46,242 nt of DNA from Enterococcus raffinosus. Its GTDB lineage: Bacteria; Bacillota; Bacilli; Lactobacillales; Enterococcaceae. The notes under the pieces were generated by a model, which saw nothing but the letters and a program-made list of their open reading frames with translations, made no database searches and was not told the DNA's origin. The translations under genes were made by a program, and so were the position numbers. Shown in pieces: positions 16,052-23,994 of this stretch. Within the stretch, counting starts at the first letter, position 1; each line of letters opens with the position of its first letter. The stretch covers positions 1 through 46,242 of the forward strand of contig NZ_JAHLOS010000036.1 in NCBI RefSeq assembly GCF_018917525.1, read 5' to 3'.

Positions 16052-16111
16052 CGTAAATATCTGATTGAAGCGATGTAAATGAACCGTAAAGAACTGTAAA
16101 TATTGAGTAAA
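16052..16111 (-). promoter_or_regulatory. Phased PhoP-box-like repeats upstream of pstS
   Basis: On the minus strand TTTAC-type hexamers occur at 16106-16111 (TTTACT), 16095-16100 (TTTACA), 16085-16090 (TTTACG), 16074-16079 (TTTACA) and 16052-16057 (TTTACG). Their start-to-start steps are 11, 10, 11 and 22 bp. PhoP of Bacillus binds direct TT(A/T/C)ACA repeats about 11 bp apart. The array lies 103-162 bp upstream of the pstS start. Confidence 0.82.
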
Positions 16112-16191
16112 GACAAAATTCCTTACTTTATATTAGTTTTGATGTACAATACTCATGCAATAAAAATTATAAACGAGAGAAGCGAACTGAC

Positions 16192-16392
16192 ATGTTAGTG
16201 ATTACCTATGCATTAAACGACTCAGAAAAAGAAAAAACTTATTCCAGTGCCAATGATTTTGTCGCTGCACAATTAAAAGAAGTTCCCGATCTGCCTGATT
16301 ATTACCATGTGGTAAAAGCAACTGTTGATGGCAACGAGATTGATTTGAAAGACAAAACGATCAGCGGTCTATTCAACTACCTAAACATGTAA
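16192..16392 (+). CDS. Small conserved protein (possibly DUF4649)
   Basis: This 66-residue acidic soluble protein begins MLVITYALNDSEKEKTYSS and has no signal or membrane segment. Its size and the pattern FVAAQLKEVPDLPDYYHV followed by VDGNEIDLKDKTI recall the DUF4649 group of small streptococcal and enterococcal proteins, an identification I hold weakly. No function is known. The ribosome binding site (GAGAGAAG) is modest. It has its own terminator and is divergent from pstS, with the Pho-box array in the shared 240-bp region, so co-regulation is possible. Confidence 0.7.
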   Translation: MLVITYALNDSEKEKTYSSANDFVAAQLKEVPDLPDYYHVVKATVDGNEIDLKDKTISGLFNYLNM

Positions 16393-16410
16393 ATAAAGTT
16401 TATGATAAGC

Positions 16411-16454
16411 AAAAAGAAACGATCAAACCAAAATAGATTTGATCGTTTCTTTTT
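16411..16454. terminator. Bidirectional terminator
   Basis: A perfect 17-bp stem (16411-16427, 16438-16454) has an A run before and a T run after, the classic form for two convergent genes. Its right arm reaches the stop codon of the aminotransferase gene. Confidence 0.9.
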
Positions 16455-17620
16455 TATTTTCCTAAATAGGCTGCCAAACGGTTCATCGCTTCAACCAAAT
16501 TCTCCATTGAAGCGGCATAACTAATCCGGACATAGCCTTCACCTTCTGGGCCAAAGGCAATTCCTGGAATAATCGCTAATTGATTCTTCTCAGCTAAATC
16601 AATACAAAAAGCCATCGAATCTTGCTCATATTCAGCTGGAATCTTCGCAAAAATGTAAAACGCTCCTGATGGACGTGCTACCTCAAAGCCCATTTTCGTC
16701 ATTGCTTGATAGACATAATCCCGTCGTTCGCGATATTCTTCCCGCATCACTTCTGCATCAGAAATTCCTTGTACTAATGCTCGAACAGCAGCTTTTTGTG
16801 AGATTGTTGAAGCCGCAGTGACTAAGTACTGATGAACTTTAATGATTTGTTCTACCAATTCCGCCGGAGCAAAAATAAAGCCAATCCGCCAACCAGTCAT
16901 CGCATGCGATTTTGACAATCCATTGATCACAATTGTTTGTTCGCGTAAATATTTTCCAAATGAAACGTGTTTGGTTTCATAATTCAATTCACTATAGATT
17001 TCATCACTAATCACAAAAACCGGATACTTCTTCAATGTTTCACTCAAGGCAGATACTTCGGCTTCATTATAAGCAACGCCTGTTGGATTTGATGGCGATG
17101 TAATAATGATCGCTTTCACCTTATCGCCATGTTCTGCCATCGCCTGATCAATCTGTTCAGGCGTTAACACAAAACCCGTTTCTCGCGTATCAATATAAAC
17201 AGGTTCAGCACCTGCTAGTAAGATTAATGGTTCATAGCCTGGATAAGTTGGAGCTGGAAGCAGTACTTTATCACCAGCTTCCAAAATGGATAACAAACTT
17301 GCCGATAAAGCTTCCGTTGCTCCTACAGTCACTAGCACCTCAGTCGTCGGCTGATAATTGACCGCATATTTTTCAGATAAAAAACGACTCGCAGCTTCTC
17401 GAACATCTATCAAACCAGACATGCCGGTATAATGACTAAAATTATCTTTAATCGCCTGTTGCCCTGCTTCTTTTACGTGTTCAGGGGTATTAAAATCCGG
17501 CTCTCCTAACGTCAACTTCAACATATTAGGAATTCCAGAAACTTTTTCATCAAATTGACGAATCAATGAGACGGCGATTTCATAGACATTTTTGTTAAAT
17601 CGATCTTGCAATTTATTCAT
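16454..17620 (-). CDS. Class I/II aminotransferase (PatA/AraT-like)
   Basis: This 388-residue PLP-dependent aminotransferase of fold type I moves amino groups between amino acids and 2-oxo acids. It shows LKLTLGEPDFNTPEHV at the substrate-gate end, YTGMSGLIDVREA, SPSNPTGVAYNEAE, SDEIYSELNY and the PLP-lysine motif INGLSKSHAMTGWRIGF. Firmicutes homologues are annotated as aromatic aminotransferase or N-acetyl-diaminopimelate aminotransferase PatA; sequence reading alone cannot decide. An ATG behind GGAGGGG starts the gene, which is monocistronic. Confidence 0.92.
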   Translation of the reverse strand: MNKLQDRFNKNVYEIAVSLIRQFDEKVSGIPNMLKLTLGEPDFNTPEHVKEAGQQAIKDNFSHYTGMSGLIDVREAASRFLSEKYAVNYQPTTEVLVTVGATEALSASLLSILEAGDKVLLPAPTYPGYEPLILLAGAEPVYIDTRETGFVLTPEQIDQAMAEHGDKVKAIIITSPSNPTGVAYNEAEVSALSETLKKYPVFVISDEIYSELNYETKHVSFGKYLREQTIVINGLSKSHAMTGWRIGFIFAPAELVEQIIKVHQYLVTAASTISQKAAVRALVQGISDAEVMREEYRERRDYVYQAMTKMGFEVARPSGAFYIFAKIPAEYEQDSMAFCIDLAEKNQLAIIPGIAFGPEGEGYVRISYAASMENLVEAMNRLAAYLGK

Positions 17621-17963
17621 ATAACCCCTCCATTTCTAATCATATTATCACAAAAGCTCAGATAGTAAAGAAAAAATATCGGCTGTATGGTAGTGATTTG
17701 AAAAGAATTGATGATCTTCCATGAATTGTTTCAACACTTGCAGGCTTTTTTTAGACGTTCATTCGTTTAATGACTCTTTCTTTTTTATAATCGTAAAAAC
17801 TATTTCAAAATAAAAAAATTTAGCTCTAAATAACTTATGATTCATTGATAGCAGCATAAAAGAACTTTCATTATCCAAAGCAATTTGTCGTTTTGTGTTG
17901 AATTGACCATTTAACAATCATAAAATAACCATACAATAAACGATTGTCGAGGTGGTCCCTACA
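17621..17963. other. AT-rich intergenic region between divergent genes
   Basis: This 343-bp stretch separates the aminotransferase gene from the membrane-protein gene. It holds the GAGGTGG ribosome binding site of the latter, a TTGACC at about 17906 that could be a -35, and otherwise long A/T runs. I see no convincing gene, RNA or repeat. Confidence 0.6.
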
Positions 17964-18347
17964 ATGAATAAGAAAACAATCATGCGTATACCTTTTGTTT
18001 TCTATTTAATTCCTTATGTTCATCTATCTTTAGCAATTGATTACCTGTTTGATTCAATCATAGGGATCTTTCTATTCTTGCTCCTTACTGTAATGATTGG
18101 TTTTTATGCAAAAATTACTCAACAGCTATCTTTGTTGGTTTTCGGTAATCTTATCAATATCATATTGAGCTGCTCCTTGATTGTTTTTAAAAGTCCTTTA
18201 GTTAGCTTATATCACTCCTCTTCACCTTTTGAAGCAGCGATTCCATTGATCGTTCTCTTTTTGATGACACAATTAACCGGGATTTTTTGGGGCTATATCC
18301 TTCACAAAGAAGCCTCAATTTCAATCAGTAAAGAAAAAAAGAACTAA
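17964..18347 (+). CDS. Small integral membrane protein, function unknown
   Basis: This 127-residue protein has four hydrophobic segments (roughly residues 9-26, 29-52, 54-74 and 90-112) and a basic C-terminal tail ending KEKKN. It matches no family I recognise. The frame reaches GTG at 17952, but the ATG at 17964 has GAGGTGG at the right distance, so the shorter start is used. It is flanked by a long AT-rich region and a strong terminator and is transcribed alone. The compact four-helix layout is seen in many small stress or immunity proteins, but nothing here shows a role. Confidence 0.65.
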   Translation: MNKKTIMRIPFVFYLIPYVHLSLAIDYLFDSIIGIFLFLLLTVMIGFYAKITQQLSLLVFGNLINIILSCSLIVFKSPLVSLYHSSSPFEAAIPLIVLFLMTQLTGIFWGYILHKEASISISKEKKN

Positions 18348-18388
18348 AAAACTTCGGATCATCAATATAATTGATCCGAAGTTTTTTT
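18346..18388. terminator. Bidirectional terminator
   Basis: A 15-bp stem with an A run before and eight Ts after stands between two convergent genes (membrane protein and AraC regulator). Confidence 0.9.
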
Positions 18389-18391
18389 CTA

Positions 18392-19300
18392 TCAAATGTT
18401 TTCTAAATCTTTGGTCGGTTTAATCCATATTTCAATCCTCGGCTCATCCGTTACATTCACGTATTTTTGTACCAGGAAAGGAGCCATATCTTCCATCTCT
18501 ATTCCGTGTCTTTTGAGCCAAGTTCCAAAGAAATAATCGTTAGCTTTGTACAAAGCATCTTCAACCAAATACTTGAAGTTTTCTGCTTCAAACGTGCAAA
18601 CATAATAGTTTCCAGGTTCCATTCGATACTGACAATAATCCGCAAAAGTTTGATCATCAGATAGTCCACCTACAAAGTATTGGACTTTTCCAGGAGTGGT
18701 ATCACTCGTGAAGCAGTCGATGTGAACCCCATCCTCAATTAAATTAGGAATCGTCTTCTGTTTCTCATGGAAATCATCCCATAACTCAATCAGAACATTG
18801 ACGCCTACTTTGTTCATTTCAACAGAATCGACTTGCTTGGAAAAACCAGTATAGTATTCCGTTTTTGTCAGTTCTCGCCTATTTACTTCAAGAACTAGAT
18901 CATCTACCACCAAAGGTACCCCTTCATCCACCAGCGTATAATAAATTGATAGATCTGGCTTTAAAAAATCCGTTAATAATAGATCATTTTTACGATATGT
19001 TTCCGGTGTAACACCATAGATTTCTTTGAAGGCTTTTGTAAAAGTTTCATGACTGTTAAAACCGAACTCACAAGCAATATCAGCAATCCGTTTATCACTC
19101 TTCAATAGCGGTTTAGCATTTGCCACTCTTCTCGCCTTGATATACTCATTAACTGTTTTTCCAACCAAACGATTAAATAATTTTTGAAAATAGTATACCG
19201 ATAGATAAGAAACCTTTGCTAACTCTTCGATCGATAACTCTTCCTTGATATTTTCTTCCACATAATCCACTGACCTTTGAATAGCATCCCAAGCATGCAT
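18392..19300 (-). CDS. AraC-family regulator with effector-binding domain
   Basis: This 302-residue regulator has two AraC helix-turn-helix units in its first 105 residues (LSIEELAKVSYLSVYYFQKLF and IADIACEFGFNSHETFTKAF followed by YGVTPETYRK). The rest, about residues 125-300, resembles the GyrI/Rob-like ligand-binding domain that senses small hydrophobic molecules in BmrR and Rob. Such proteins often control efflux or stress genes. Nothing else is encoded with it; a DUF6440 gene lies upstream on the same strand. Targets are unknown. Confidence 0.9.
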   Translation of the reverse strand: MHAWDAIQRSVDYVEENIKEELSIEELAKVSYLSVYYFQKLFNRLVGKTVNEYIKARRVANAKPLLKSDKRIADIACEFGFNSHETFTKAFKEIYGVTPETYRKNDLLLTDFLKPDLSIYYTLVDEGVPLVVDDLVLEVNRRELTKTEYYTGFSKQVDSVEMNKVGVNVLIELWDDFHEKQKTIPNLIEDGVHIDCFTSDTTPGKVQYFVGGLSDDQTFADYCQYRMEPGNYYVCTFEAENFKYLVEDALYKANDYFFGTWLKRHGIEMEDMAPFLVQKYVNVTDEPRIEIWIKPTKDLENI

Positions 19301-19407
19301 CTAACTCACGCCTTATTTAAATAAATCTGATTTTCATGCCGCCATCATCTTTATGAGAAAATAGTAGCATATCTTTTAGATGCAGGCTTGTTCGCTAGTG
19401 CTGTCTG

Positions 19408-19593
19408 CTATTTGTCTAACTCTTCAATTGGTGTGATTACTGGTTTGCCATCTTTATCTAATAGAGGTGTCAATCCTCCAGCATAGCCTACTTTGTTGAA
19501 CATGTAGTTGACACCTGTCTCCCGATCAACAAAAATCATAATCGCATCCAATTTCCCTTGAGAATAAACCCTTACAAAACGATCCTTTGCCAT
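19408..19593 (-). CDS. DUF6440 family protein
   Basis: This is a 61-residue soluble protein. The sequence DRFVRVYSQGKLDAIMIFVD, TGVNYMFNKVGYAGGLTPLL and the closing DKDGKPVI match my recollection of the DUF6440 family of Firmicutes, whose function is unknown. The start ATG has an AAGGA ribosome binding site. It is monocistronic and precedes the AraC gene by about 107 bp on the same strand. Confidence 0.8.
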   Translation of the reverse strand: MAKDRFVRVYSQGKLDAIMIFVDRETGVNYMFNKVGYAGGLTPLLDKDGKPVITPIEELDK

Positions 19594-19848
19594 TTCAATT
19601 CCTTCTTTCTATTTTTTGTATAACGTTTTCATGAAACTAAATCTAGCGTAGCATAACCAAGACAACCAAACAATTGCTTATGGTCATTATTCTTCAAAAA
19701 TGCACAAAATTAGCGTAAAAAAAGGATACACTTACTCTTATTTTGCATAGGATCTGTCTATTTTTCTTTTGCCACATTTACGATTAAAAATAAAATTTTA
19801 TCTCGAACTTTCAATAGCTTCGAAACTCAAAATTTTGAAATGAAATAG
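19594..19848. other. Intergenic region without recognised gene
   Basis: This AT-rich sequence lies between the MerR-operon terminator and the DUF6440 gene. It presumably holds the DUF6440 promoter on the minus strand; I see no further RNA or coding signal. Confidence 0.5.
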
Positions 19849-19889
19849 AAAAAAGTTCTGAGCTCGAACTGTGAACTTAGAACTTTTTT
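19849..19889 (-). terminator. Terminator of the ABC-MerR operon
   Basis: An 11-bp stem, AAAAAAGTTCT with AGAACTTTTTT (19849-19859, 19879-19889), ends in a T run on the minus strand 19 nt past the MerR stop codon. The symmetric A/T flanks would also allow termination on the plus strand. Confidence 0.85.
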
Positions 19890-19894
19890 TCTGT

Positions 19895-19930
19895 AATCTG
19901 AGAAAGCTTATTGCGAAGCTTTCTCAGATT
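19895..19930 (-). repeat. 15-bp perfect inverted repeat spanning the MerR stop codon
   Basis: AATCTGAGAAAGCTT (19895-19909) and its complement (19916-19930) surround a 6-nt loop. The MerR stop codon lies within the repeat. No T run follows at once on the minus strand, but on the plus strand seven Ts do (19929-19935). It is followed by the operon terminator, making a tandem hairpin. Confidence 0.75.
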
Positions 19931-20750
19931 TTTTTACAGGTATTTGAATCTCTGTCAGCCAGTCGTCTTCGCTATCTTTATTCCACATACCATCTATATA
20001 ACTTTCTCGAACAGGGCCAACTATTTCATAATCATTGTCCTCAACAAACTTAATCGCTGCCGCGAATGCTTTAGGAATATTTTCATAAGGCCCTTTGTGC
20101 ATTGTACAGACAGCTTGAGGAACTTCATCAATTCTTTTGAATTTCAATTCATCAGTTTCTTCTTTCATTTCAACCACAGATTCGCAGACTTCAATATCAA
20201 TGTTCTCTTCCTTATACCCTGCATCATGATAAATATTGAAGCAGTACTCTGGCAATGCACAGACACAACCAGCCTTCTCCATCTGTGAAGCCATTTCGGG
20301 AATCATTGAAGAAAGTGCCTCAAAGCTCGGAATGATTTTCCTCATTGATGCCACGATGACTTCTGGTAATCGCTTGATCACCATGTGATAATTATCATCC
20401 TCTTGCTGCAAATACCCTTCAATCTGAGAAAGCATCGACATGCGATCAGAAATTTCTTTCAGCAGCTGCTGTTTTTTTCTTTGCAAGATTCGCTGCTCGC
20501 TTTCTCCATCTTGCACGCGCTTGATTTCTTCTATACTATAGCCAATTCTACGCAACGCCAGTAAACGATGCAGCGGCTCCAGTTGACTCGAACTATAGTA
20601 GCGGTAGCCGTTATCAGGATCGATAAAACGGGGGCGAAGCAGCCCCACTTCATCGTAATAGCGTAGTGCTTTGATTGTAACCTGATTCATTTTCGAAAAC
20701 ATACCGATTCGATATAATTGCTCCTGAACTTTTTCACATTCGTGATCCAA
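19908..20750 (-). CDS. MerR-family regulator with GyrI-like domain
   Basis: This is a 280-residue multidrug-sensor type regulator similar in layout to BmrR and BltR. An N-terminal MerR winged helix (about 12-80: YRIGMFSKMNQVTIKALRYY and GYRYYSSSQLEPLHRLL) is joined by a coiled-coil dimerisation helix (about 90-120) to a GyrI-like effector domain (about 125-275). The start is TTG at 20750, with AGGGGG at 8 nt; no better codon exists before the helix-turn-helix. It is the last gene of an operon with an ABC exporter and most likely activates the 19-bp-spacer promoter at 22253-22283. Confidence 0.9.
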   Translation of the reverse strand: MDHECEKVQEQLYRIGMFSKMNQVTIKALRYYDEVGLLRPRFIDPDNGYRYYSSSQLEPLHRLLALRRIGYSIEEIKRVQDGESEQRILQRKKQQLLKEISDRMSMLSQIEGYLQQEDDNYHMVIKRLPEVIVASMRKIIPSFEALSSMIPEMASQMEKAGCVCALPEYCFNIYHDAGYKEENIDIEVCESVVEMKEETDELKFKRIDEVPQAVCTMHKGPYENIPKAFAAAIKFVEDNDYEIVGPVRESYIDGMWNKDSEDDWLTEIQIPVKKSEKASQ

Positions 20751-20773
20751 TTACTCAACCCCCTATTTTCTCA

Positions 20774-21514
20774 TTACTCCCAGCGAAAGAATTTTGCCGC
20801 TAAACCAAATCCCACGATTGAAATCACGATCAATAATATCAGGACAAATTGTGGATTTCCGACTGGTTGATTCAAACTAACGCTTTTTAACAATTGAACA
20901 CCTTGAGTTAAGGGAAGCACGCTGGCTACTTTCTGCATTCCTCTTGGAAAGATCTCAAAGGGAATCACTGCACCAGATAAAAAGAGCATCGGAAAATAAA
21001 CCAGACTGCACACAAGGTTTGCGATCTTCATATTTTTACATAGACTTGCGATCAATAATCCTAAACTGTACATAGCAATCATAACTAAAAAATAACTAGC
21101 AATCAACAAGACCCAATTTCCCTGCATTCTATAATCAAGAAAGACGATGGCTACCAGTGCAACAAATCCGGCAGAAACGATTGCCGTTGTCATAGCTACT
21201 AACACTTGAGTTGCGATTAAATGTCCGGGTGAAGCGGGGGTCACAAAAAAGTGCTTCAAGATTTTTTTATCGCGATAATCACAAATCGTCAACGGAATTC
21301 CCATGAATGCAGTGGCGCAAATGCCAACGACTAAAAGTGAACTAAAGCTGCTATCTAAAAAAGTATAAGAAGTATTGCCCGCTTGCTTGTTCCCAGCGAT
21401 CATTGTCGTCAACAGTAAAACACCCAGTGGCATTCCGATCCCAAATAAAATTCCGTCAATAGAACGAATCGCCAGTTTTCCTTCAACCTTTGCCAAATTG
21501 ATTACCTTATTCAT
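20774..21514 (-). CDS. ABC-2 type transporter permease
   Basis: This 246-residue permease has six hydrophobic segments in the ABC-2 arrangement, with the family helix region FPMLFLSGAVIPFEIFPRGM (about 178-197), typical of drug and polyketide exporters such as the DrrB/NodJ type. The gene overlaps the ATPase gene by 8 nt and is 23 bp from the MerR gene, so all three are one transcript. It would form the membrane part of a drug or toxic-compound exporter; the substrate is unknown. Confidence 0.9.
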   Translation of the reverse strand: MNKVINLAKVEGKLAIRSIDGILFGIGMPLGVLLLTTMIAGNKQAGNTSYTFLDSSFSSLLVVGICATAFMGIPLTICDYRDKKILKHFFVTPASPGHLIATQVLVAMTTAIVSAGFVALVAIVFLDYRMQGNWVLLIASYFLVMIAMYSLGLLIASLCKNMKIANLVCSLVYFPMLFLSGAVIPFEIFPRGMQKVASVLPLTQGVQLLKSVSLNQPVGNPQFVLILLIVISIVGFGLAAKFFRWE

Positions 21515-22229
21515 CTTCGTCCTCCCCTACAAACCAAAGATACGCGTCCTCTAAATTACTCTGAGAACTCTCCGCCAATAATTCTGGAATACTTCCTTCA
21601 ACGACAATGCTACCACGCTTAATGAGGCAAATACGATCACACAGAATCTCAGCCTCCTCCATATAATGCGTCGTCAAAAAGATCGTTAAATTTGTCTTCT
21701 TTAATTTTAGCAAGGTCTGCCAAACTGTTCTGCGTGCCTCCGTGTCTAATCCAGTCGTCAACTCGTCCAAGAAAATAATCTCTGGATCAGGAATTAATGC
21801 TAGCACGATCGACAACTTTTGCTTTTCTCCGCCTGATAGCTTCTCAACAGATTGTTTTTCAAACTTCTCTAATTTAAACAATTTCAGCAACTCATAGTAA
21901 TCTCTAGGTTTTTGATACAAACTAGACAGTTCTTGACAGAGCTCATTCACACGAATATTGTTTTGATAGCTGGAAGATTGTAGTTGGACTCCAACTTTTT
22001 CGAAAACTTCTCTTCTTCGCTTGCGTGGATCTAGTCCTAAAATTTTTGCTGATCCGTAATCCGGTCGTTTAATCCCCAGCAGTGTTTCAATAGTAGTCGT
22101 TTTCCCTGCTCCATTTGGTCCCAATAGACCAAAAACTTCACCCTTATTGATGGTGAAGGAGAGTTGGTTGACGATTTTTCTACCGCCGATTTCTTTCGTT
22201 AATTGATCAGCTGTGATAGCTATACTCAT
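21507..22229 (-). CDS. ABC transporter ATP-binding protein
   Basis: This 240-residue ATPase is the first gene of the MerR-regulated exporter operon. Walker A is GPNGAGKT (37-44), the signature LSGGEKQK (131-138), Walker B IIFLDE (151-156) and the switch His in LTTHYMEEAE. It belongs to the DrrA/CcmA group that works with ABC-2 permeases. The ATG stands behind GGGGAGGA. The leader contains a MerR-type promoter (22253-22283), implying induction by the compound it exports. Confidence 0.94.
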   Translation of the reverse strand: MSIAITADQLTKEIGGRKIVNQLSFTINKGEVFGLLGPNGAGKTTTIETLLGIKRPDYGSAKILGLDPRKRRREVFEKVGVQLQSSSYQNNIRVNELCQELSSLYQKPRDYYELLKLFKLEKFEKQSVEKLSGGEKQKLSIVLALIPDPEIIFLDELTTGLDTEARRTVWQTLLKLKKTNLTIFLTTHYMEEAEILCDRICLIKRGSIVVEGSIPELLAESSQSNLEDAYLWFVGEDEDE

Positions 22230-22252
22230 GATGATCCTCCCCTTTCATTAAC

Positions 22253-22283
22253 AGAATACTGTCTCCTGTTAAGGGAGAGTCAA
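22253..22283 (-). promoter_or_regulatory. MerR-type promoter with 19-bp spacer and operator dyad
   Basis: On the minus strand TTGACT (22278-22283) and TATTCT (22253-22258) are separated by exactly 19 bp, too long for ordinary sigma-A activity. The spacer carries the dyad CTCTCC-N7-GGAGAC. Drug-responsive MerR members (BmrR, Mta, TipA) bind TTGACTCTCC-type dyads in 19-bp spacers and twist the DNA to activate. Confidence 0.93.
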
Positions 22284-22300
22284 CAGCGTGCGGATAATTT

Positions 22301-22699
22301 TTATTGCGGCTTCACAATGAAAATCGTTCCCTCTTTTTGATAGCCTTGCTTTTCGTAGTAAGGATCAACATCGCTCATCACATATACCGTTTGGTCAGGA
22401 AAATCTTTACAGGCTTGCTCCATTAACAAGCGACCATAGCTTTTTCCACGACAATCAGCATCTACTAATAAATCATAAACATATATGCCAAAACCGTCAT
22501 CTTCTCGGCAACGAGCATACCCACAAATCTTTTCTTTCTCAAAAAGTAAATAAGTTGTTGATGTCAATAAAGCTCGCGCGTATTTTTTCTTCCCCTCACC
22601 AATACAATAGCCAGCCCAATCGGACTCTTTTTTCATCATTTCAAATAAAGCGTCTGCATCCTCCTCTTGATAAGGGCGAATATACCAAGAACTTTCCAT
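22301..22699 (-). CDS. GNAT-family N-acetyltransferase
   Basis: This is a 132-residue single-domain GNAT protein. It starts MESSWYIRPYQEED, has a central strand YVYDLLVDADCRGKSYGRLL that contains the acetyl-CoA binding loop (RGKSYG), and ends with YVMSDVDPYYEKQGYQKEG. The acceptor is unknown. The ATG has AAAAGGAG upstream. It stands alone, just upstream of the MerR-controlled operon on the same strand but with that operon's promoter in between. Confidence 0.88.
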   Translation of the reverse strand: MESSWYIRPYQEEDADALFEMMKKESDWAGYCIGEGKKKYARALLTSTTYLLFEKEKICGYARCREDDGFGIYVYDLLVDADCRGKSYGRLLMEQACKDFPDQTVYVMSDVDPYYEKQGYQKEGTIFIVKPQ

Positions 22700-22814
22700 C
22701 TAAAAAACTCCTTTTATTTTATACTAACAAATAACCATCAAAATACTAGAACTTACACAATTTAATAGATTGCTATTTTCTAATAAAACAACGTTAACTA
22801 CAAATGGTGGAATC

Positions 22815-22843
22815 AAAAAAGGACACTCATTTTTGAATGTCCT
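22815..22843 (-). terminator. Terminator of ribF
   Basis: On the minus strand a 10-bp stem with one G-T wobble (AGGACATTCA with TGAGTGTCCT) and a 4-nt loop is followed by six Ts, 7 nt after the ribF stop. Confidence 0.88.
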
Positions 22844-22849
22844 ACTTAC

Positions 22850-23794
22850 TTAACCCTTAAAATATTCTCTAGTAGCCTTTTCGTCTATCTCAAGCTGCTG
22901 AATCAATCCTTCAACTGATTCAAAAGCTACTTGTCCCCGCAACATATGATACCAGCGTACCTTAACTTTTTCACCATAAATTTCTTCATTAAAGTCTAAA
23001 ATATTGATCTCTACTGTCAGCATGCGATTGGTTCCAAAAGTGTCATTATGGCCTATCGAACCCATCGCCGGATACCATTGATCGCCAATCTGAATCTCAT
23101 TGACATATACCCCTTCTTTGGGCAATTTCATATCATCGGGCACTTGGATGTTTGCAGTTGGATAACCCAGTTTTCGTCCCCGCGCTTCGCCGTGAATCAC
23201 CGTCCCGATGATCTCATAGATATAGCCAAGTAAGTGGTTGGCTTCGTCTAGTCTTCCTTCAGACAATAAGCGGCGGATTCGTGAAGAACTAATTTTTTCA
23301 GTTTCGTCTTCTTCTGTCTTTTTAGCAACAATTACTACCTCAAAGCGATCTTTCGCATAGTTAGGTAAGTTTTCGGCATCAGCCGTTTGGTCTTTTCCAA
23401 AATTGTAATCAAAGCCTGAAACTGCCACTTTTGCATGTAGCCCTACAATGTATTGATCGACAAACTCTTGAGGCTTTAACGCAGCGAACGAAGAGGTGAA
23501 GGCTACCTCATATAACAAATCAACACCAAGCTCTGACATCCGTTCTTCTTTCTGCTTCAAAGTCGAAAGATATTGAATCGGCTTGCTCTGTACTTGTTGA
23601 AAAACAATTGCCGGATGCTGATTAAACGTCATCACAGCTAATTTTAAATTTTTTTCTTTCGCAATTTTTTTACCAGTATTAATGACCTCTTGATGACCAC
23701 GATGAACACCATCAAAAAATCCTAACACCAACACACAATCTCCAGCAGGAATTTCCTCTGATTTATATGGATGCCGCAATTTAACAATTTCCAT
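22850..23794 (-). CDS. ribF: Bifunctional riboflavin kinase / FAD synthetase
   Basis: RibF phosphorylates riboflavin to FMN and adenylylates FMN to FAD. The 314-residue protein has an N-terminal nucleotidyltransferase domain with FFDGVHRGHQ (26-35; HxGH motif at 31-34) and SSRIRRLLSEG, and a C-terminal riboflavin kinase domain with GEARGRKLGYPTANI. The normal FNDGVH-like Asn is Phe here (GFFDG), a mild variation. The ATG has TAGGAGG. In many Firmicutes ribF directly follows truB; here they are 200 bp apart, with a weak AT-rich hairpin (23826-23848) between. Confidence 0.95.
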   Translation of the reverse strand: MEIVKLRHPYKSEEIPAGDCVLVLGFFDGVHRGHQEVINTGKKIAKEKNLKLAVMTFNQHPAIVFQQVQSKPIQYLSTLKQKEERMSELGVDLLYEVAFTSSFAALKPQEFVDQYIVGLHAKVAVSGFDYNFGKDQTADAENLPNYAKDRFEVVIVAKKTEEDETEKISSSRIRRLLSEGRLDEANHLLGYIYEIIGTVIHGEARGRKLGYPTANIQVPDDMKLPKEGVYVNEIQIGDQWYPAMGSIGHNDTFGTNRMLTVEINILDFNEEIYGEKVKVRWYHMLRGQVAFESVEGLIQQLEIDEKATREYFKG

Positions 23795-23825
23795 TTAGTG
23801 TGCCTCCTAATTCATAGTAATGTAT

Positions 23826-23848
23826 TTATTTTTCTTGAAGAAAAATAA
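23826..23848. repeat. AT-rich hairpin between truB and ribF
   Basis: TTATTTTTCT and AGAAAAATAA pair perfectly over 10 bp around a 3-nt loop, 32 bp before ribF. It could be a weak terminator or processing site; its stability is low because it is nearly all A-T. Confidence 0.4.
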
Positions 23849-23994
23849 GTCTGATCTTCATGCCGTATATCATCCAACTATACATGCTTATATTTTTTCT
23901 AGTTGTAATCAGATAGTTCTTTTCCTCTTTAATCACTGCCAAAAGTTGGACTGATATCTTAATTCTTAATAATATAATTATTTTTCTTCAGCCA

